A stretch of DNA of 64,000 bases from Amycolatopsis thermophila (GTDB taxonomy: Bacteria > Actinomycetota > Actinomycetes > Mycobacteriales > Pseudonocardiaceae): NCBI RefSeq assembly GCF_030814215.1, contig NZ_JAUSUT010000001.1:558001-622000 (forward strand). Direction: 5' to 3'. The translations under genes were made by a program, and so were the position numbers. Positions 48,692 through 56,960 of the stretch are shown piece after piece. Each line of letters starts with the position of its first letter. The stretch's first letter is position 1. The notes under the pieces were generated by a model that was not told where the DNA came from, made no database searches, and saw nothing but the letters and a program-made list of their open reading frames with translations.

Positions 48692-49606
48692 ATGGCCACC
48701 CCACCTCCGCCAATCCCGGTCGCGAAGCCGAAGAAGGCCGACGCGCTCCCGGCTGGTGGGTACGCCTACGAACCCAAGCTCGACGGGTGGCGCGCGGTCG
48801 TGCACGTTCCGGCCGGGGTCGTGCACACCGCCAGCGGCGCGGACATCACCTGGCGGGTGCCCGAGATCCTGGACGCCGCGCGCCAGCTCGGCGGCGGGCT
48901 CGTACTGGACGGGGAGCTGGTGACCTACCGGGACGAGCGGATCGACTTCTCCCCGCTGATGTGGGGCCGCGCCCGGCGCCGCCGCGAGGGCGTGGCCGCC
49001 TACTTCGTGGCGTTCGACCTGCTCGCCGCCCGCGGCCGGGACCTGCGCGAGCAGCCGTACGAGCGGCGCCGCGACCGATTGGCGGCCGCGGTGGCCGGCG
49101 GGGCAGGGCTGGTGCAGTTGATGGAGTCGACCACCGACCTCGAGACCGGGCAGGGGTGGATCAGCGAGGAGTGCGCGACGTATGGCATCGAGGGTGCGGT
49201 GGCGAAACCGCTCCGGAGCCGGTACGTGCGGGGCGAGCGCTGCGGCTGGGTGAAGGTCAAGCAGTACGACACCGAGGACGCGGTGGTGCTCGGCGTAACC
49301 GGGCCCGTTGACCACCCCGCCGCGCTGGTGCTCGGCCAGGCCGACGACGCGGGCGTGGTGCGGGTGGTGGGGCTGTCCACTGTGCTGCCCACGCGGATCA
49401 AGACAGTCCTCGCTGGGCGGCTCCGGCCGGCCGGTCCGCGGCAGAAGGCCCCCGGCATTCTCGGGGGTCTACCGGGGGCCCACGACGCGTTCGAGTTCCA
49501 GCCGGTCGAGCCCGGGATCGTGGTGGAGGTGCTGGCAGACGCGGCGCGGGAATGGGGCCGGTTCCGGCACCGGCCGCGTCTACTCCGCGTCAAGCCCTCT
49601 GGATGA
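48692..49606 (+). CDS. ATP-dependent DNA ligase
   Basis: A 304-aa ligase of the LigC/LigD-ligase size class. Adenylation motif EPKLDGWRAV (residues 28-37, catalytic Lys in motif I), DGELVTY (motif III), FVAFDLL, EGAVAKPL (motif IV) and the KVKQYD (motif V) follow, then an OB-fold domain. It seals nicks with ATP. No non-homologous-end-joining partner (Ku, LigD polymerase) is near, so it is most likely a replication/repair ligase of the element. Confidence 0.94.
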   Translation: MATPPPPIPVAKPKKADALPAGGYAYEPKLDGWRAVVHVPAGVVHTASGADITWRVPEILDAARQLGGGLVLDGELVTYRDERIDFSPLMWGRARRRREGVAAYFVAFDLLAARGRDLREQPYERRRDRLAAAVAGGAGLVQLMESTTDLETGQGWISEECATYGIEGAVAKPLRSRYVRGERCGWVKVKQYDTEDAVVLGVTGPVDHPAALVLGQADDAGVVRVVGLSTVLPTRIKTVLAGRLRPAGPRQKAPGILGGLPGAHDAFEFQPVEPGIVVEVLADAAREWGRFRHRPRLLRVKPSG

Positions 49607-50368
49607 CCGTTCCTGGGGCCGGTACGCACTGTGTGTGCGCCACCCCCCAAGGCTCAGTGATCCGAATAGGACGCCGGCAAAGCCGGCAGCAGCGGTGAGG
49701 GCAGTGCTGTAATCGCCTGTGACGACCGCCAGGGTTACGCCGATCGGAACTGTGATGAGGGCGAACACGGCCCAGATCTTGAGGAGGCGGCGGAATTCCA
49801 GGCGGTTGCGCTCGACCTTGCTCAAGACTCGAACAGGCGGCCCGTTTTTGTGACGCCGCCACCGCAGCCCGTCGGCGTCGACGAAGGTGAACGTGACCGC
49901 ACCTGTTGAGGCGTCCACCTCGTCGTTCATCTGGTCACGGAACCGTAGTGCCGCGGAAGAGCTCTCGTTCGGGCCGATGACAGGCGCCAGCTGGTACAAG
50001 CCCTCGCTCCTGTGGTGGACCACGCCAGGCCGGTGGATCTCCCAGTCGTTGAGCCGCCATACCAGCGCGTTCGCCGACACATCCAAGATCGCGACTTCCG
50101 AAATTGGCAGCTGCCCGTAGTTCCGCACTGATACTTCGAGCTGGTCGGCGTTGAGGGTCTCGACGGTATTTACGGTGGCGGCGATCGTCCGAGCTTGCGC
50201 TGCCTGCCGGTCGGCCAGTTCCCGACGACGCCGTCGGCCTTCTGCAAGCGCGAGACCGAGAGCAACGACGACGGCCAAGAAGCTGGCGATCGCGCCTGCC
50301 CACTGGCCCCACGCACCGAAAGTCTCCGGGTCGGTGCCCCACGGTGGGAGCCAGCTCGTTGCCTGCAC
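49580..50368 (-). CDS. Two-TM protein with beta domain (262 aa)
   Basis: Starts GTG at 50368. A membrane helix (WAGAIASFLAVVVALGLAL) and linker (RRRRRELADRQAAQARTI) lead to a beta domain with DADGLRWRRHKNGPPVRV; two more hydrophobic helices follow near the C-terminus. The RWRRHKNGPPVR motif is also in the 16235 and 50434 products. Overlaps the ligase 3' end. Confidence 0.8.
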   Translation of the reverse strand: MQATSWLPPWGTDPETFGAWGQWAGAIASFLAVVVALGLALAEGRRRRRELADRQAAQARTIAATVNTVETLNADQLEVSVRNYGQLPISEVAILDVSANALVWRLNDWEIHRPGVVHHRSEGLYQLAPVIGPNESSSAALRFRDQMNDEVDASTGAVTFTFVDADGLRWRRHKNGPPVRVLSKVERNRLEFRRLLKIWAVFALITVPIGVTLAVVTGDYSTALTAAAGFAGVLFGSLSLGGWRTHSAYRPQERSSRGLDAE

Positions 50369-50433
50369 GCGAAGATCGTCGCCCCTCCACCATCGGGCGT
50401 TACCGCGGACCGGCCGGGCGGGCACGAACTCGA

Positions 50434-50997
50434 TCACCCTGGGAGGTGGCGCGCCTCTCCTGGCCGCTGCCAGATGTAGCGGCGGGGCGCGTCCTGGTCC
50501 GGGTCGTCGCGGTACCACTGCTTGCCGTCCGCGTCTGTCCAGCGGATCAGCCAGCCCATGAACCCCTGCGATGGGTCTTCCTGGAGGCGCATCGTGAGGG
50601 TGGTGCTTTCCCCGCTCGCCACCACCGGTTGCCGTACCATAAACCGCTGGGCGGACTCAGGGTTGCCGGGTTCGATCTCTCGCCAGATCTCCGGGTGGAC
50701 GTCGAGCACAGGGCGGTCGCCGTGGTTGGCGAACGGGAACTCCATCAGGTACGGGAGCTCATCGTCGGGCATGGCCGGATCAGCCTCCCGCACACCCACG
50801 TGGCCCTGCCCGGTGATGACCAGACGGGCCTGGGCGAGCGACTTCGCCTCCTCCTCGGCGACTCGGCGCTTCTCGTCCGCACTCCGCTGCCGGAGGTTGG
50901 CAATGCCGAAGGTGATTGCCGCGAGCACGCCGACCGTGTTCGCGATGGTGGCGGCTGTCGCCCACCAGGAGATCGGCTGCACGAGCTGAACGACCAT
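50434..50997 (-). CDS. Single-TM protein with beta domain (187 aa)
   Basis: ATG at 50997. One membrane helix (ATIANTVGVLAAITFGIANL), a basic linker (RQRSADEKRRVAEEEAKSLAQAR), and a domain with PYLMEFPFANHGDRPVLDV and RWTDADGKQWYRDDPDQDAPRRY. Paralogue of the 16235 and 49580 products. Confidence 0.8.
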   Translation of the reverse strand: MVVQLVQPISWWATAATIANTVGVLAAITFGIANLRQRSADEKRRVAEEEAKSLAQARLVITGQGHVGVREADPAMPDDELPYLMEFPFANHGDRPVLDVHPEIWREIEPGNPESAQRFMVRQPVVASGESTTLTMRLQEDPSQGFMGWLIRWTDADGKQWYRDDPDQDAPRRYIWQRPGEARHLPG

Positions 50998-51533
50998 CCC
51001 GCAACCGTAGGAGGCGTCGATCAGGCCGTGATCACCGGAGTCGCACGCGGGTGGAAACCGACGGCTGCCCCAAAGCGGACCACTGTGACGCATGCCACAT
51101 TCGTCGACCGGACACGGACGTTTCGCGCTGATCGGCCCGACCCAAGGCCCCACTTCACTGCACATCGCGCCAGGTGCCCGCACGAGGGCGGCCTGAGCGC
51201 CCTTGTGAGCGGTCCGGCTTTTAAGCCAGGTGCTCCCCCACGCACGTATTTGTCGGCCGCAGTACTTCTTATTAGAATGGCGCCACCGGAGACCGGCCGG
51301 CGCATTCGAACGACCGACTTGACATTCCCGCCTTGGGGCGTCATCCTCTTCCACATCAGGTAGCAAACCCCTCCCGGCATTACGAGACAGGCCACTCCTG
51401 CACTCAAACGCCGGTGTCAGCGGAAGAAAACCGCAGGTCAACGCGGGTGCGAGCCGCCTGAGCGCCGAGATAGTCTGAAAAACTAATTTCGGCGGATCGT
51501 AGTTAAATCGGAATTAGTATAGGGAGATTAATC
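50998..51533. other. Gene-free region with operator at right end
   Basis: No convincing ORF. AT-rich patches at 51230-51270. Before the HTH gene, ACTAATTTC (51482-51490) and GGAATTAGT (51510-51518) form an inverted repeat around a possible promoter. Confidence 0.4.
51482..51533 (+). promoter_or_regulatory. Promoter/operator of the XRE gene
   Basis: Inverted repeat ACTAATTTC...GGAATTAGT (8 of 9 match) flanks a lower-GC stretch; TAGTATAGG precedes GGGAGATTAATC and the ATG at 51534. Autoregulation by the HTH protein is plausible. Confidence 0.5.
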
Positions 51534-51836
51534 ATGACAGTTATCGCTTTGCGGGACGACGACGACAACAACTTCGAGTATCGTCGCAAGAGAATCGGAT
51601 ACACATCCCAGGAGATCGCAGCCATGCTCGGGGTCACCTACCAGACCGTCCGGAACATGGAGCACGGCCGATGGTCCTACCACACGGCCGACTACGACAG
51701 TCTGCTCACTCGCCTGACCGATGATCGGCGACAGGAGCTGAACCGTGAGCTGCCGTTCGACCAGGACGTGGAGGAGTTCAAGGAGCGGATGCGTGAGCGA
51801 CTCCAAGGCGACACGGACCGGGGCAAGGACCAGTAG
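51534..51836 (+). CDS. XRE-family HTH regulator (100 aa)
   Basis: HTH YTSQEIAAMLGVTYQTVRNMEHGRWSYH in the N-terminal half; an acidic helical tail follows. ATG at 51534. The 5' region has lower GC than the surroundings, and the gene stands alone between membrane genes and the nuclease operon, so recent acquisition is possible. Confidence 0.85.
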   Translation: MTVIALRDDDDNNFEYRRKRIGYTSQEIAAMLGVTYQTVRNMEHGRWSYHTADYDSLLTRLTDDRRQELNRELPFDQDVEEFKERMRERLQGDTDRGKDQ

Positions 51837-51857
51837 TCCCAGGTCAGAGCACGAAAG

Positions 51858-51905
51858 GGCCCCGCGCTCGACCTCGCAAACGTGCACGCGAGGGAGCGCG
51901 GGGCC
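51858..51905. terminator. Bidirectional hairpin between XRE gene and exonuclease
   Basis: GGCCCCGCGCTCG... pairs with ...GAGCGCGGGGCC across a 20-nt middle. Serves both converging genes. Confidence 0.6.
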
Positions 51906-51933
51906 TCATGTGACCGCCCTCCGGGAAGCAGTT

Positions 51934-52677
51934 TCAGGCCGCGCCGGTGAACAGGGGCATGGTGATGCGGATCGGCCACTCGTAATGCACGTCGCGGTGG
52001 ATGTGCATGCCCTTGGCGCGGGCGTCGGCCTGCTCGGCCTGCACCCGGTACGCGGCGGCCTGGAACCGCTGCAACGCGTCCAGCGGCATCGTGGCGATGC
52101 GCGGGAACCGCTCGGCGATCCCCCACGCGAGCCGGGCCGCGGCGAGACAGTCCCCCGCGCTGGTGTGCGCGTCCTCCGGGGTCAACTCGATGCCGTACGC
52201 GGCGCACGCCGGCCCGAGCTGCCGTTTCCCGTGCCGGGTCGGGTCCAGGCGTCGGTCCAGCACCAGCGGGTCGATCACGTACAGCGTGGAGCCGGCGTCG
52301 CGTACCAGCTCGTGCAGCGTCGGGAGCCCGTGGCGGGCGCACTCGGCGGCGAGCATGGTGAGGTCGAACGGGGCGTTGTAGATGACGAGTGGGGCCCCGG
52401 AGATGACCTGGTCGGCCAGCATCCCCACGAGCAGCCGCACCGCGTCGACGGCGGGGATGCCGTCAGTGCGGGCCTTCTCGGTGGTGATCCCATGCACCGC
52501 GGTCGCCTTCGCGGGGATCTCCACCCCTGGGTCGGCCAGGATCGTCTCGTGCCCGGCCCGCTCGCCCGGGCGCCAGCTCCACACGGTGCCGGTGACGATC
52601 CGGTCCCGCTCGGGCTCGACCCCCGAGCTCTCGATGTCGAACGCGACCAGCGGGCCGCGGTGCCAACCGTCCCCCAT
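51934..52677 (-). CDS. DnaQ-like 3'-5' exonuclease
   Basis: A 247-aa DEDDh exonuclease: motif I AFDIESSG (residues 11-18), motif II IYNAPFD (about 95-101) and motif III HTSAGDCLAAAR (about 170-180). It removes mismatched nucleotides or degrades single-stranded DNA. Typical size for phage exonucleases; the C-terminal 60 residues are helical. Last gene of the nuclease operon. Confidence 0.92.
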   Translation of the reverse strand: MGDGWHRGPLVAFDIESSGVEPERDRIVTGTVWSWRPGERAGHETILADPGVEIPAKATAVHGITTEKARTDGIPAVDAVRLLVGMLADQVISGAPLVIYNAPFDLTMLAAECARHGLPTLHELVRDAGSTLYVIDPLVLDRRLDPTRHGKRQLGPACAAYGIELTPEDAHTSAGDCLAAARLAWGIAERFPRIATMPLDALQRFQAAAYRVQAEQADARAKGMHIHRDVHYEWPIRITMPLFTGAA

Positions 52678-52693
52678 GCTCCCCTCTCCCTGG

Positions 52694-53167
52694 TCAGGCG
52701 GCTGGGACGCGGGTGGCGGCAGCGCACGTGGCGCGCTGGTAGCCGATCCCGGTGCACGCCTCGAACACGTCTTGGGGGTACACGTCGATGAGGTCCAGGG
52801 CGGCGGAGAGCCGGGCGAAGTAGGCGCGCGGCAGGAGCGCGTACACCTCGTCGCGCCACGCGATGCCGTGCATAGTTTCGGCCTGGCGGGCCAGCTCGGC
52901 GGGGGTGATCGACTCCGGGTCGCCGATGGTGGTGTCGTAGGGGGCCACGACCTGGTCGAGGGTGAGGAGCCCGTGCCGGGCGGACATGATCAGTACGCGG
53001 GCGCTGCGGCCGCCCTCGCGGTCCTGGGCGGCGAGGGTTTCGGCGGTCGCGAGCACGTGTCGGAAGTGCGGGGAGGTGTAGAGGTCCCGGGCCGGCATGG
53101 GACGGTCGGCCTTGATGGCGGCGCAGGGGACGATGTAGGTGACCGGGCGGGGTTCCTCGTGCGTCAT
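52694..53167 (-). CDS. DUF6884-like protein, leaderless (157 aa)
   Basis: Pattern YIVPCAAIKADRPMPARDLY, VLIMSARHGLLTLDQVVAPYDTTI fits DUF6884, a small phage family of unknown function with a probable nucleotide-binding core. ATG follows TATAGT by 7 nt, so it is predicted leaderless. 16 bp separate it from the exonuclease. Confidence 0.82.
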   Translation of the reverse strand: MTHEEPRPVTYIVPCAAIKADRPMPARDLYTSPHFRHVLATAETLAAQDREGGRSARVLIMSARHGLLTLDQVVAPYDTTIGDPESITPAELARQAETMHGIAWRDEVYALLPRAYFARLSAALDLIDVYPQDVFEACTGIGYQRATCAAATRVPAA

Positions 53168-53174
53168 GTAAACG

Positions 53175-53180
53175 ACTATA
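53175..53180 (-). promoter_or_regulatory. TATAGT promoter, leaderless
   Basis: TATAGTCGTTTACATG on the minus strand with 7 nt from -10 box to ATG. No -35 at the expected distance (TTGCGA lies only 9 bp away). Confidence 0.65.
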
Positions 53181-53220
53181 CCCGCTATTTCGCAACCGTG
53201 CGCTGCTGCGGCACTCGCGG

Positions 53221-53706
53221 TCACGCCGGGATCAGGGTGGTGTCGTCGCCGACCGTGGCCAGCTCCTTGAGCACGGCCGCGCCGACCCCGGAGTGCCGAA
53301 CCCGCAACGGGATTCCCGCCTGTCCGGCAAGGAACGCGCACCCGATCGACCCCGGCGAGCGGGCGAGGATGAACGCGATGCACAGGTCCGCGCCGAGGTT
53401 CACCATGTGCCGGTTCCGCCGCGGGCCCGCGGCGGGACAGTATGTCTCCGCCGGGTTGCGCCGCGACGGGCGCCGGTGGCCGGGCTGGCACACCTCAGGG
53501 TCCGGGTCACACGGCCCGAACCAGTCCGCCCGGTGCCGCTCCACCTTGCCGCCCCAGTGGGTCCAGCACGCGTCCGCCAGCGCGTCCGCGCCGCTGTCGC
53601 AGCGGCCGTGCACGAGCACGTTGTTCGGGTGCCACACCTCGGCCAGGGCCTCGCGGATGATGCCCTTGTCCACCCAGTTGCGGGACCCGGTGACCAGGAT
53701 CCGCAC
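53221..53706 (-). CDS. SLOG-domain (YpsA-like) protein (161 aa)
   Basis: Start GTG at 53706. Residues RILVTGSRNWVDK, HGRCDSGADALADACW and MVNLGADLCIAFILARSPG follow the Rossmann-like SLOG pattern (YspA/YpsA related). SLOG proteins bind nucleotide-derived ligands, some in defence signalling; here it is part of the phage operon. The C-terminus is normal. Confidence 0.85.
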   Translation of the reverse strand: MRILVTGSRNWVDKGIIREALAEVWHPNNVLVHGRCDSGADALADACWTHWGGKVERHRADWFGPCDPDPEVCQPGHRRPSRRNPAETYCPAAGPRRNRHMVNLGADLCIAFILARSPGSIGCAFLAGQAGIPLRVRHSGVGAAVLKELATVGDDTTLIPA

Positions 53707-53827
53707 GGCTACCCCTGCCGCCAGTACCGTGGGCGTTGCCGCAACCGCGCCCGCCGCCACATCGACCCGACAGGGTGCTGGCCTACGTGCTCGACGCGCG
53801 GTGCGCCGGCCTTGGGTACCCATCCCA

Positions 53828-54307
53828 TCACGCCACCGCCGTGCCCGGGGCGGACAGTTCGGCGCGGATCGCAGCCCAGTCCCGGGGGCGCCACAGCCGG
53901 TACAGCCCGGAGGGCTCGAGGTGCTCGCGCCAACGACGCTGCTCCGGGCTCAGGGACTTCGTGTTGGTCTTCAACTCCACGAGCAGCACTGCGCCGTTGC
54001 GTGCCAACTGCAGGTCCGGGAAGCCCTTGTCGCCCTGCACCGGCGTGGAGACGCCGCCGGACTTGCGGTACGCGGGCCGGAAATGGCAGGCCATCCACCC
54101 GCAGAACGCGGCGACCTTCATCACCACGTACTGGAAATCGTCCTCCAGCATGTCCTTGGGCAGCTCGGGCACCCTGGCCAGCACCGCGGGCGCGACCTTG
54201 CGCCAGGTGGTCACGACCTTGGCCGGGCGCAGCGCGGCCGCGGTGGCGCGCGGAACGTGGGGTGTTGCGCGCCGACCGTTGCGGATGACGGCCGCTCGGC
54301 TGCTCAT
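53828..54307 (-). CDS. VRR-NUC nuclease (159 aa)
   Basis: The core FQYVVMKVAAFCGW, then FPDLQLARNGAVLLVELKTNTKSLSPEQRRW and YRLWRPRDWAAI, is a VRR-NUC domain with the Asp and Glu-x-Lys catalytic residues (D, ELK). It would cut DNA, perhaps branched intermediates. The start MSSRAAVIRN at 54307 overlaps the HNH stop. Confidence 0.9.
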   Translation of the reverse strand: MSSRAAVIRNGRRATPHVPRATAAALRPAKVVTTWRKVAPAVLARVPELPKDMLEDDFQYVVMKVAAFCGWMACHFRPAYRKSGGVSTPVQGDKGFPDLQLARNGAVLLVELKTNTKSLSPEQRRWREHLEPSGLYRLWRPRDWAAIRAELSAPGTAVA

Positions 54308-54798
54308 GATGCCCGTGCCTCCCGCTGATCGGTGGGGGTGCCGTCGACGAGACGGTACCGCGCGCCACCGACAGTGTTGCGCATCAGTACGCCACCGACC
54401 GCAACACCAGTCGGCTCGGCCACATCCCACAGGCGGGTCAGGTCGCCGCGGTCATCGAGCAGGAACCAGCCGAAGCCCAGGTAGTTGTTGCTCCAGATCC
54501 ACGCCTTCTTCTTGGCCGGGTCCTCGTTCGTGCGTAGTTGTGCCCAGCCCAGTTCGTAGGCCCGCGCCGGGTGCCCGGTGATCCACCCATGGCACCCCGT
54601 GGTGCCGGAACCGCACGCGGCCAACGCGTTCGAGGGCCGCCACAGATCCGGCTTCGGGCACTGTCCGCGCAGCTTGCGGTGGTGGTAGGTGACGCCACCG
54701 ACGCACACGCCCGGGATCCGCACCTCACACTGGAAGCCCGCGCGCTCGAACACGATCTCTCGCGCACGCCCCTCGGTGAACGTCTTCCCGCTGCTCAC
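54304..54798 (-). CDS. HNH endonuclease (164 aa)
   Basis: CEVRIPGVC, then TYHHRKLRGQCPKPDLWRPSNALAACGSGTTGCHGWI is an HNH motif with paired Cys as in phage HNH proteins. The N-terminal REIVFERAGFQC is typical. It is positioned inside a nuclease operon, not beside a terminase, so repair or homing is likelier than packaging. Confidence 0.9.
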   Translation of the reverse strand: MSSGKTFTEGRAREIVFERAGFQCEVRIPGVCVGGVTYHHRKLRGQCPKPDLWRPSNALAACGSGTTGCHGWITGHPARAYELGWAQLRTNEDPAKKKAWIWSNNYLGFGWFLLDDRGDLTRLWDVAEPTGVAVGGVLMRNTVGGARYRLVDGTPTDQREARAS

Positions 54799-55748
54799 GC
54801 CGCGGCCCCCACCGGCTCTGGGAACTCCTGTGGGAACGGCTCCGGCCAGTCGGCGGGCTTCTCGCCCTTACCCTGCGCGCCGACCGCGCGGGCCAGAACG
54901 GTGCCGAGCTGCTTGAACCAGAACGGCACACCCGCCTCGGCGCACTGGTCGCGCAGCGACCGTGCCCATTCCAGGTCCATCCGGCGCGCGCCGCGGCCCG
55001 ACTCGCCCCCAACGATCACCCAAGAGAGGTCCCGAGCCGGCACCTGGGTGACGGTCATGCCGCCGATCCCGCCGCCACCGCGCCGCTTCCCGGCGTAGTC
55101 GTAGAACGGCCCGGCGGTGCTGGCGCCGGTGAGCCACAGGTACCGGGCGAGATCCACCGGCCCGAGCAGCGGCTCGCACGAGAGGAACCGCACCGCGGCC
55201 GGGGTGTCGATGAGCGCGGGCACGCGGATGTCGGCCCACTTCTGGTCCTCGACCGACACGCCCAGCCACACGTTCGGCAGCGGCCACCGCTGCACCAGCG
55301 ACAGCAGGTCGGCCTTCCACCCGTCGCGGTGCACCGACGACAGCACCTCCCGCTGAAACGCCCGGTCTCTCAGCAGCGACCGCATCCGGGCGTGCCGCTT
55401 GGTGAGCACCTGGTAGGTGTGCTGCGGGGTCATCGCCATCACGGCGAACACGCGGGCCAGGAACTCGTCCGGCACCTCGTCGTGGAACAGGTCGCTCATC
55501 GAGTTGACGAACACCTTGCGGGGCTTGCGCCACCGCAACGGCTCCCCCAGCACGTCCTCGTGCACTGTGACACCGAACCCGGGGCCGGAGGTGGCCGGCG
55601 ACCCGTCGCGCTGGTACTTCTCGGAGCCCGTCGCCTTGAGCCGCTTCGCCAGGGTGAGCGCGTAGCAGTGGTCGCACCCGGGCGAGACCCGGTCGCAGCC
55701 GGTTGTCGGGTTCCAGGTGGCCTCGGTCCAGCTGATTCCCGTGCTCAC
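54795..55748 (-). CDS. Phage Gp37/Gp68 family protein (DUF5131)
   Basis: A 317-aa member: GISWTEATWNPTTGCDRVSPGCDHCYALTLAKRL near the start (three Cys, CxxCYA, typical of an iron-sulfur or metal site), VFVNSMSDLFHDEVPDEF, VWLGVSVEDQKWADIRVPAL, SCEPLLGPV and WVIVGGESGRGARRMD. This family occurs in phages and bacteria and resembles radical SAM or TIM-barrel proteins; its role is unclear. Confidence 0.92.
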   Translation of the reverse strand: MSTGISWTEATWNPTTGCDRVSPGCDHCYALTLAKRLKATGSEKYQRDGSPATSGPGFGVTVHEDVLGEPLRWRKPRKVFVNSMSDLFHDEVPDEFLARVFAVMAMTPQHTYQVLTKRHARMRSLLRDRAFQREVLSSVHRDGWKADLLSLVQRWPLPNVWLGVSVEDQKWADIRVPALIDTPAAVRFLSCEPLLGPVDLARYLWLTGASTAGPFYDYAGKRRGGGGIGGMTVTQVPARDLSWVIVGGESGRGARRMDLEWARSLRDQCAEAGVPFWFKQLGTVLARAVGAQGKGEKPADWPEPFPQEFPEPVGAAA

Positions 55749-56233
55749 CGCTTGTAGGCCCCTCTCTGGATCAGGAACGCCAGCAGCTCAAGGTGGTGCC
55801 ACGTGATGCCGCACAGGGCTTCGAACGCCGCCTCCGGGCCGGACCTGGCGGCCACCACGTCGTGGTGGGCCGTGATGATGTCCTGGGAGAGGCGCTGGTC
55901 TCCGTTGACGAAGGTGGTGACGGACTGCATCGCGGGGAGCAGGTGCGGGTCCTTGCCGGTGTCGCTGCCGTGCTTCTGCAGCAGCGCGAACACCTCACCC
56001 TTCCCCGGGCCGGCCAGCTCGATCAGAGCTTGGCCGGCGAGTACCGGGCCGACCCCGACCGCGTACCAGGTGTGCAGGAGCGCGGTCTCGTCGTCGTTCC
56101 TGGGGAACAGCTCCGCGAAACGCGCGTCGACGGCCGCCCTGTCCCGGTCCGCGATCGCGAAGGCCAGGTGGAGGTACTTCTCCGCGAAGTGCATCGCCTC
56201 GTCGGCGTTCGGTGGGGTCGCGCTGATGGTCAC
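55745..56233 (-). CDS. Hypothetical protein (162 aa)
   Basis: Helical throughout (EKYLHLAFAIADRDRAAVDARFAELF; LQKHGSDTGKDPHLLPA). GTG at 56233. Overlaps both neighbours. No family recognised. Confidence 0.75.
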   Translation of the reverse strand: MTISATPPNADEAMHFAEKYLHLAFAIADRDRAAVDARFAELFPRNDDETALLHTWYAVGVGPVLAGQALIELAGPGKGEVFALLQKHGSDTGKDPHLLPAMQSVTTFVNGDQRLSQDIITAHHDVVAARSGPEAAFEALCGITWHHLELLAFLIQRGAYKR

Positions 56234-56595
56234 GACGTCTCTCCTTCCGGCAGGTTCCACAGCTGCTCGATCAGCACGGCCACGACCTGCCGGGCGAGCG
56301 GGTAGTAGATGGGCCGCGGCTGACCGGGCAATGTGGACAGGGCGTGCGCGTAGATGGACAGGGCGATGTCGAACAGCGCGGCGGGTTTGGCGTGCGGCAG
56401 CGACGAGATCAGCGACGCAACGCGGCGGGCGACGGTGACCCCGACGTGCAGGTCCGTGAAGCGGGCGGCGCGGGCGGCCCGCACCAGCGGATCGTCCGCG
56501 CCGGGCCGGTAGCCGGCCCGGGCGTGGCGCCGGGCGGCGATCTGCATCCGCTCGGCGGCCGCGCGCATATCGGCGACCGTGTGGGGTGTCGGCAT
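56230..56595 (-). CDS. Helical protein (121 aa)
   Basis: ATG at 56595. Helical, basic N-terminal part (MRAAAERMQIAARRHARAGY), then AALFDIALSIYAHALSTL. No family recognised. Overlaps the 55745 gene by 4 bp. Confidence 0.75.
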   Translation of the reverse strand: MPTPHTVADMRAAAERMQIAARRHARAGYRPGADDPLVRAARAARFTDLHVGVTVARRVASLISSLPHAKPAALFDIALSIYAHALSTLPGQPRPIYYPLARQVVAVLIEQLWNLPEGETS

Positions 56596-56609
56596 GAGAT
56601 GTTCCTTCG

Positions 56610-56828
56610 CTAGCAGGACACTCCGGCGCGCCGGAGTTCGCTGCGGGTGTTGTAGAGAGACCGGATGTCGCTCGGCGAGCCCGGAACCGACACGGTGGTT
56701 TTGCCGTCCGGCGCGAGCAGCCACGTGTGCTTGGTCTTCTTCTTCCAAGACCAGCCCGCGTCCAGGGCAGCCTGGATCGCGGGCTGCAGGTGGCGCGGCA
56801 CGAACTTCTTCCACTCGGCGCGGCTCAT
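56610..56828 (-). CDS. HicA-like small protein (72 aa)
   Basis: The HicA/YcfA-type dsRBD-like fold: AALDAGWSWKKKTKHTWLLAPDGKTTVSVPGSPSDIRSLYNTRSELRRAG, with the conserved basic helix and P-G-S-P-S pattern. No partner antitoxin is adjacent. In phages these orphan HicA-like proteins may be RNA-binding. Confidence 0.8.
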   Translation of the reverse strand: MSRAEWKKFVPRHLQPAIQAALDAGWSWKKKTKHTWLLAPDGKTTVSVPGSPSDIRSLYNTRSELRRAGVSC

Positions 56829-56920
56829 GTCAGCGACTGCACGATCGCGGCGGCGATGATCCCGACCGCGGCGAGGAGTGTGACCGCCACCAGCACGAGC
56901 TGACCGAAATCGTCCGCCAT
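56825..56920 (-). CDS. Tiny membrane protein (31 aa)
   Basis: MADDFGQLVLVAVTLLAAVG begins a 31-residue protein with one membrane helix; GGGGAC before the ATG. The frame continues upstream to 56983 over the 56961 gene's end. A longer form is possible. Confidence 0.6.
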   Translation of the reverse strand: MADDFGQLVLVAVTLLAAVGIIAAAIVQSLT

Positions 56921-56960
56921 GTCCCCGGCGTCACGCACCTGCGCGGGCGCGACGTGCGGG

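Noticed and set aside
52382-54328. 648-codon plus-strand ORF
   Set aside because: Antisense to DnaQ, DUF6884, SLOG and VRR-NUC, all with clear motifs.
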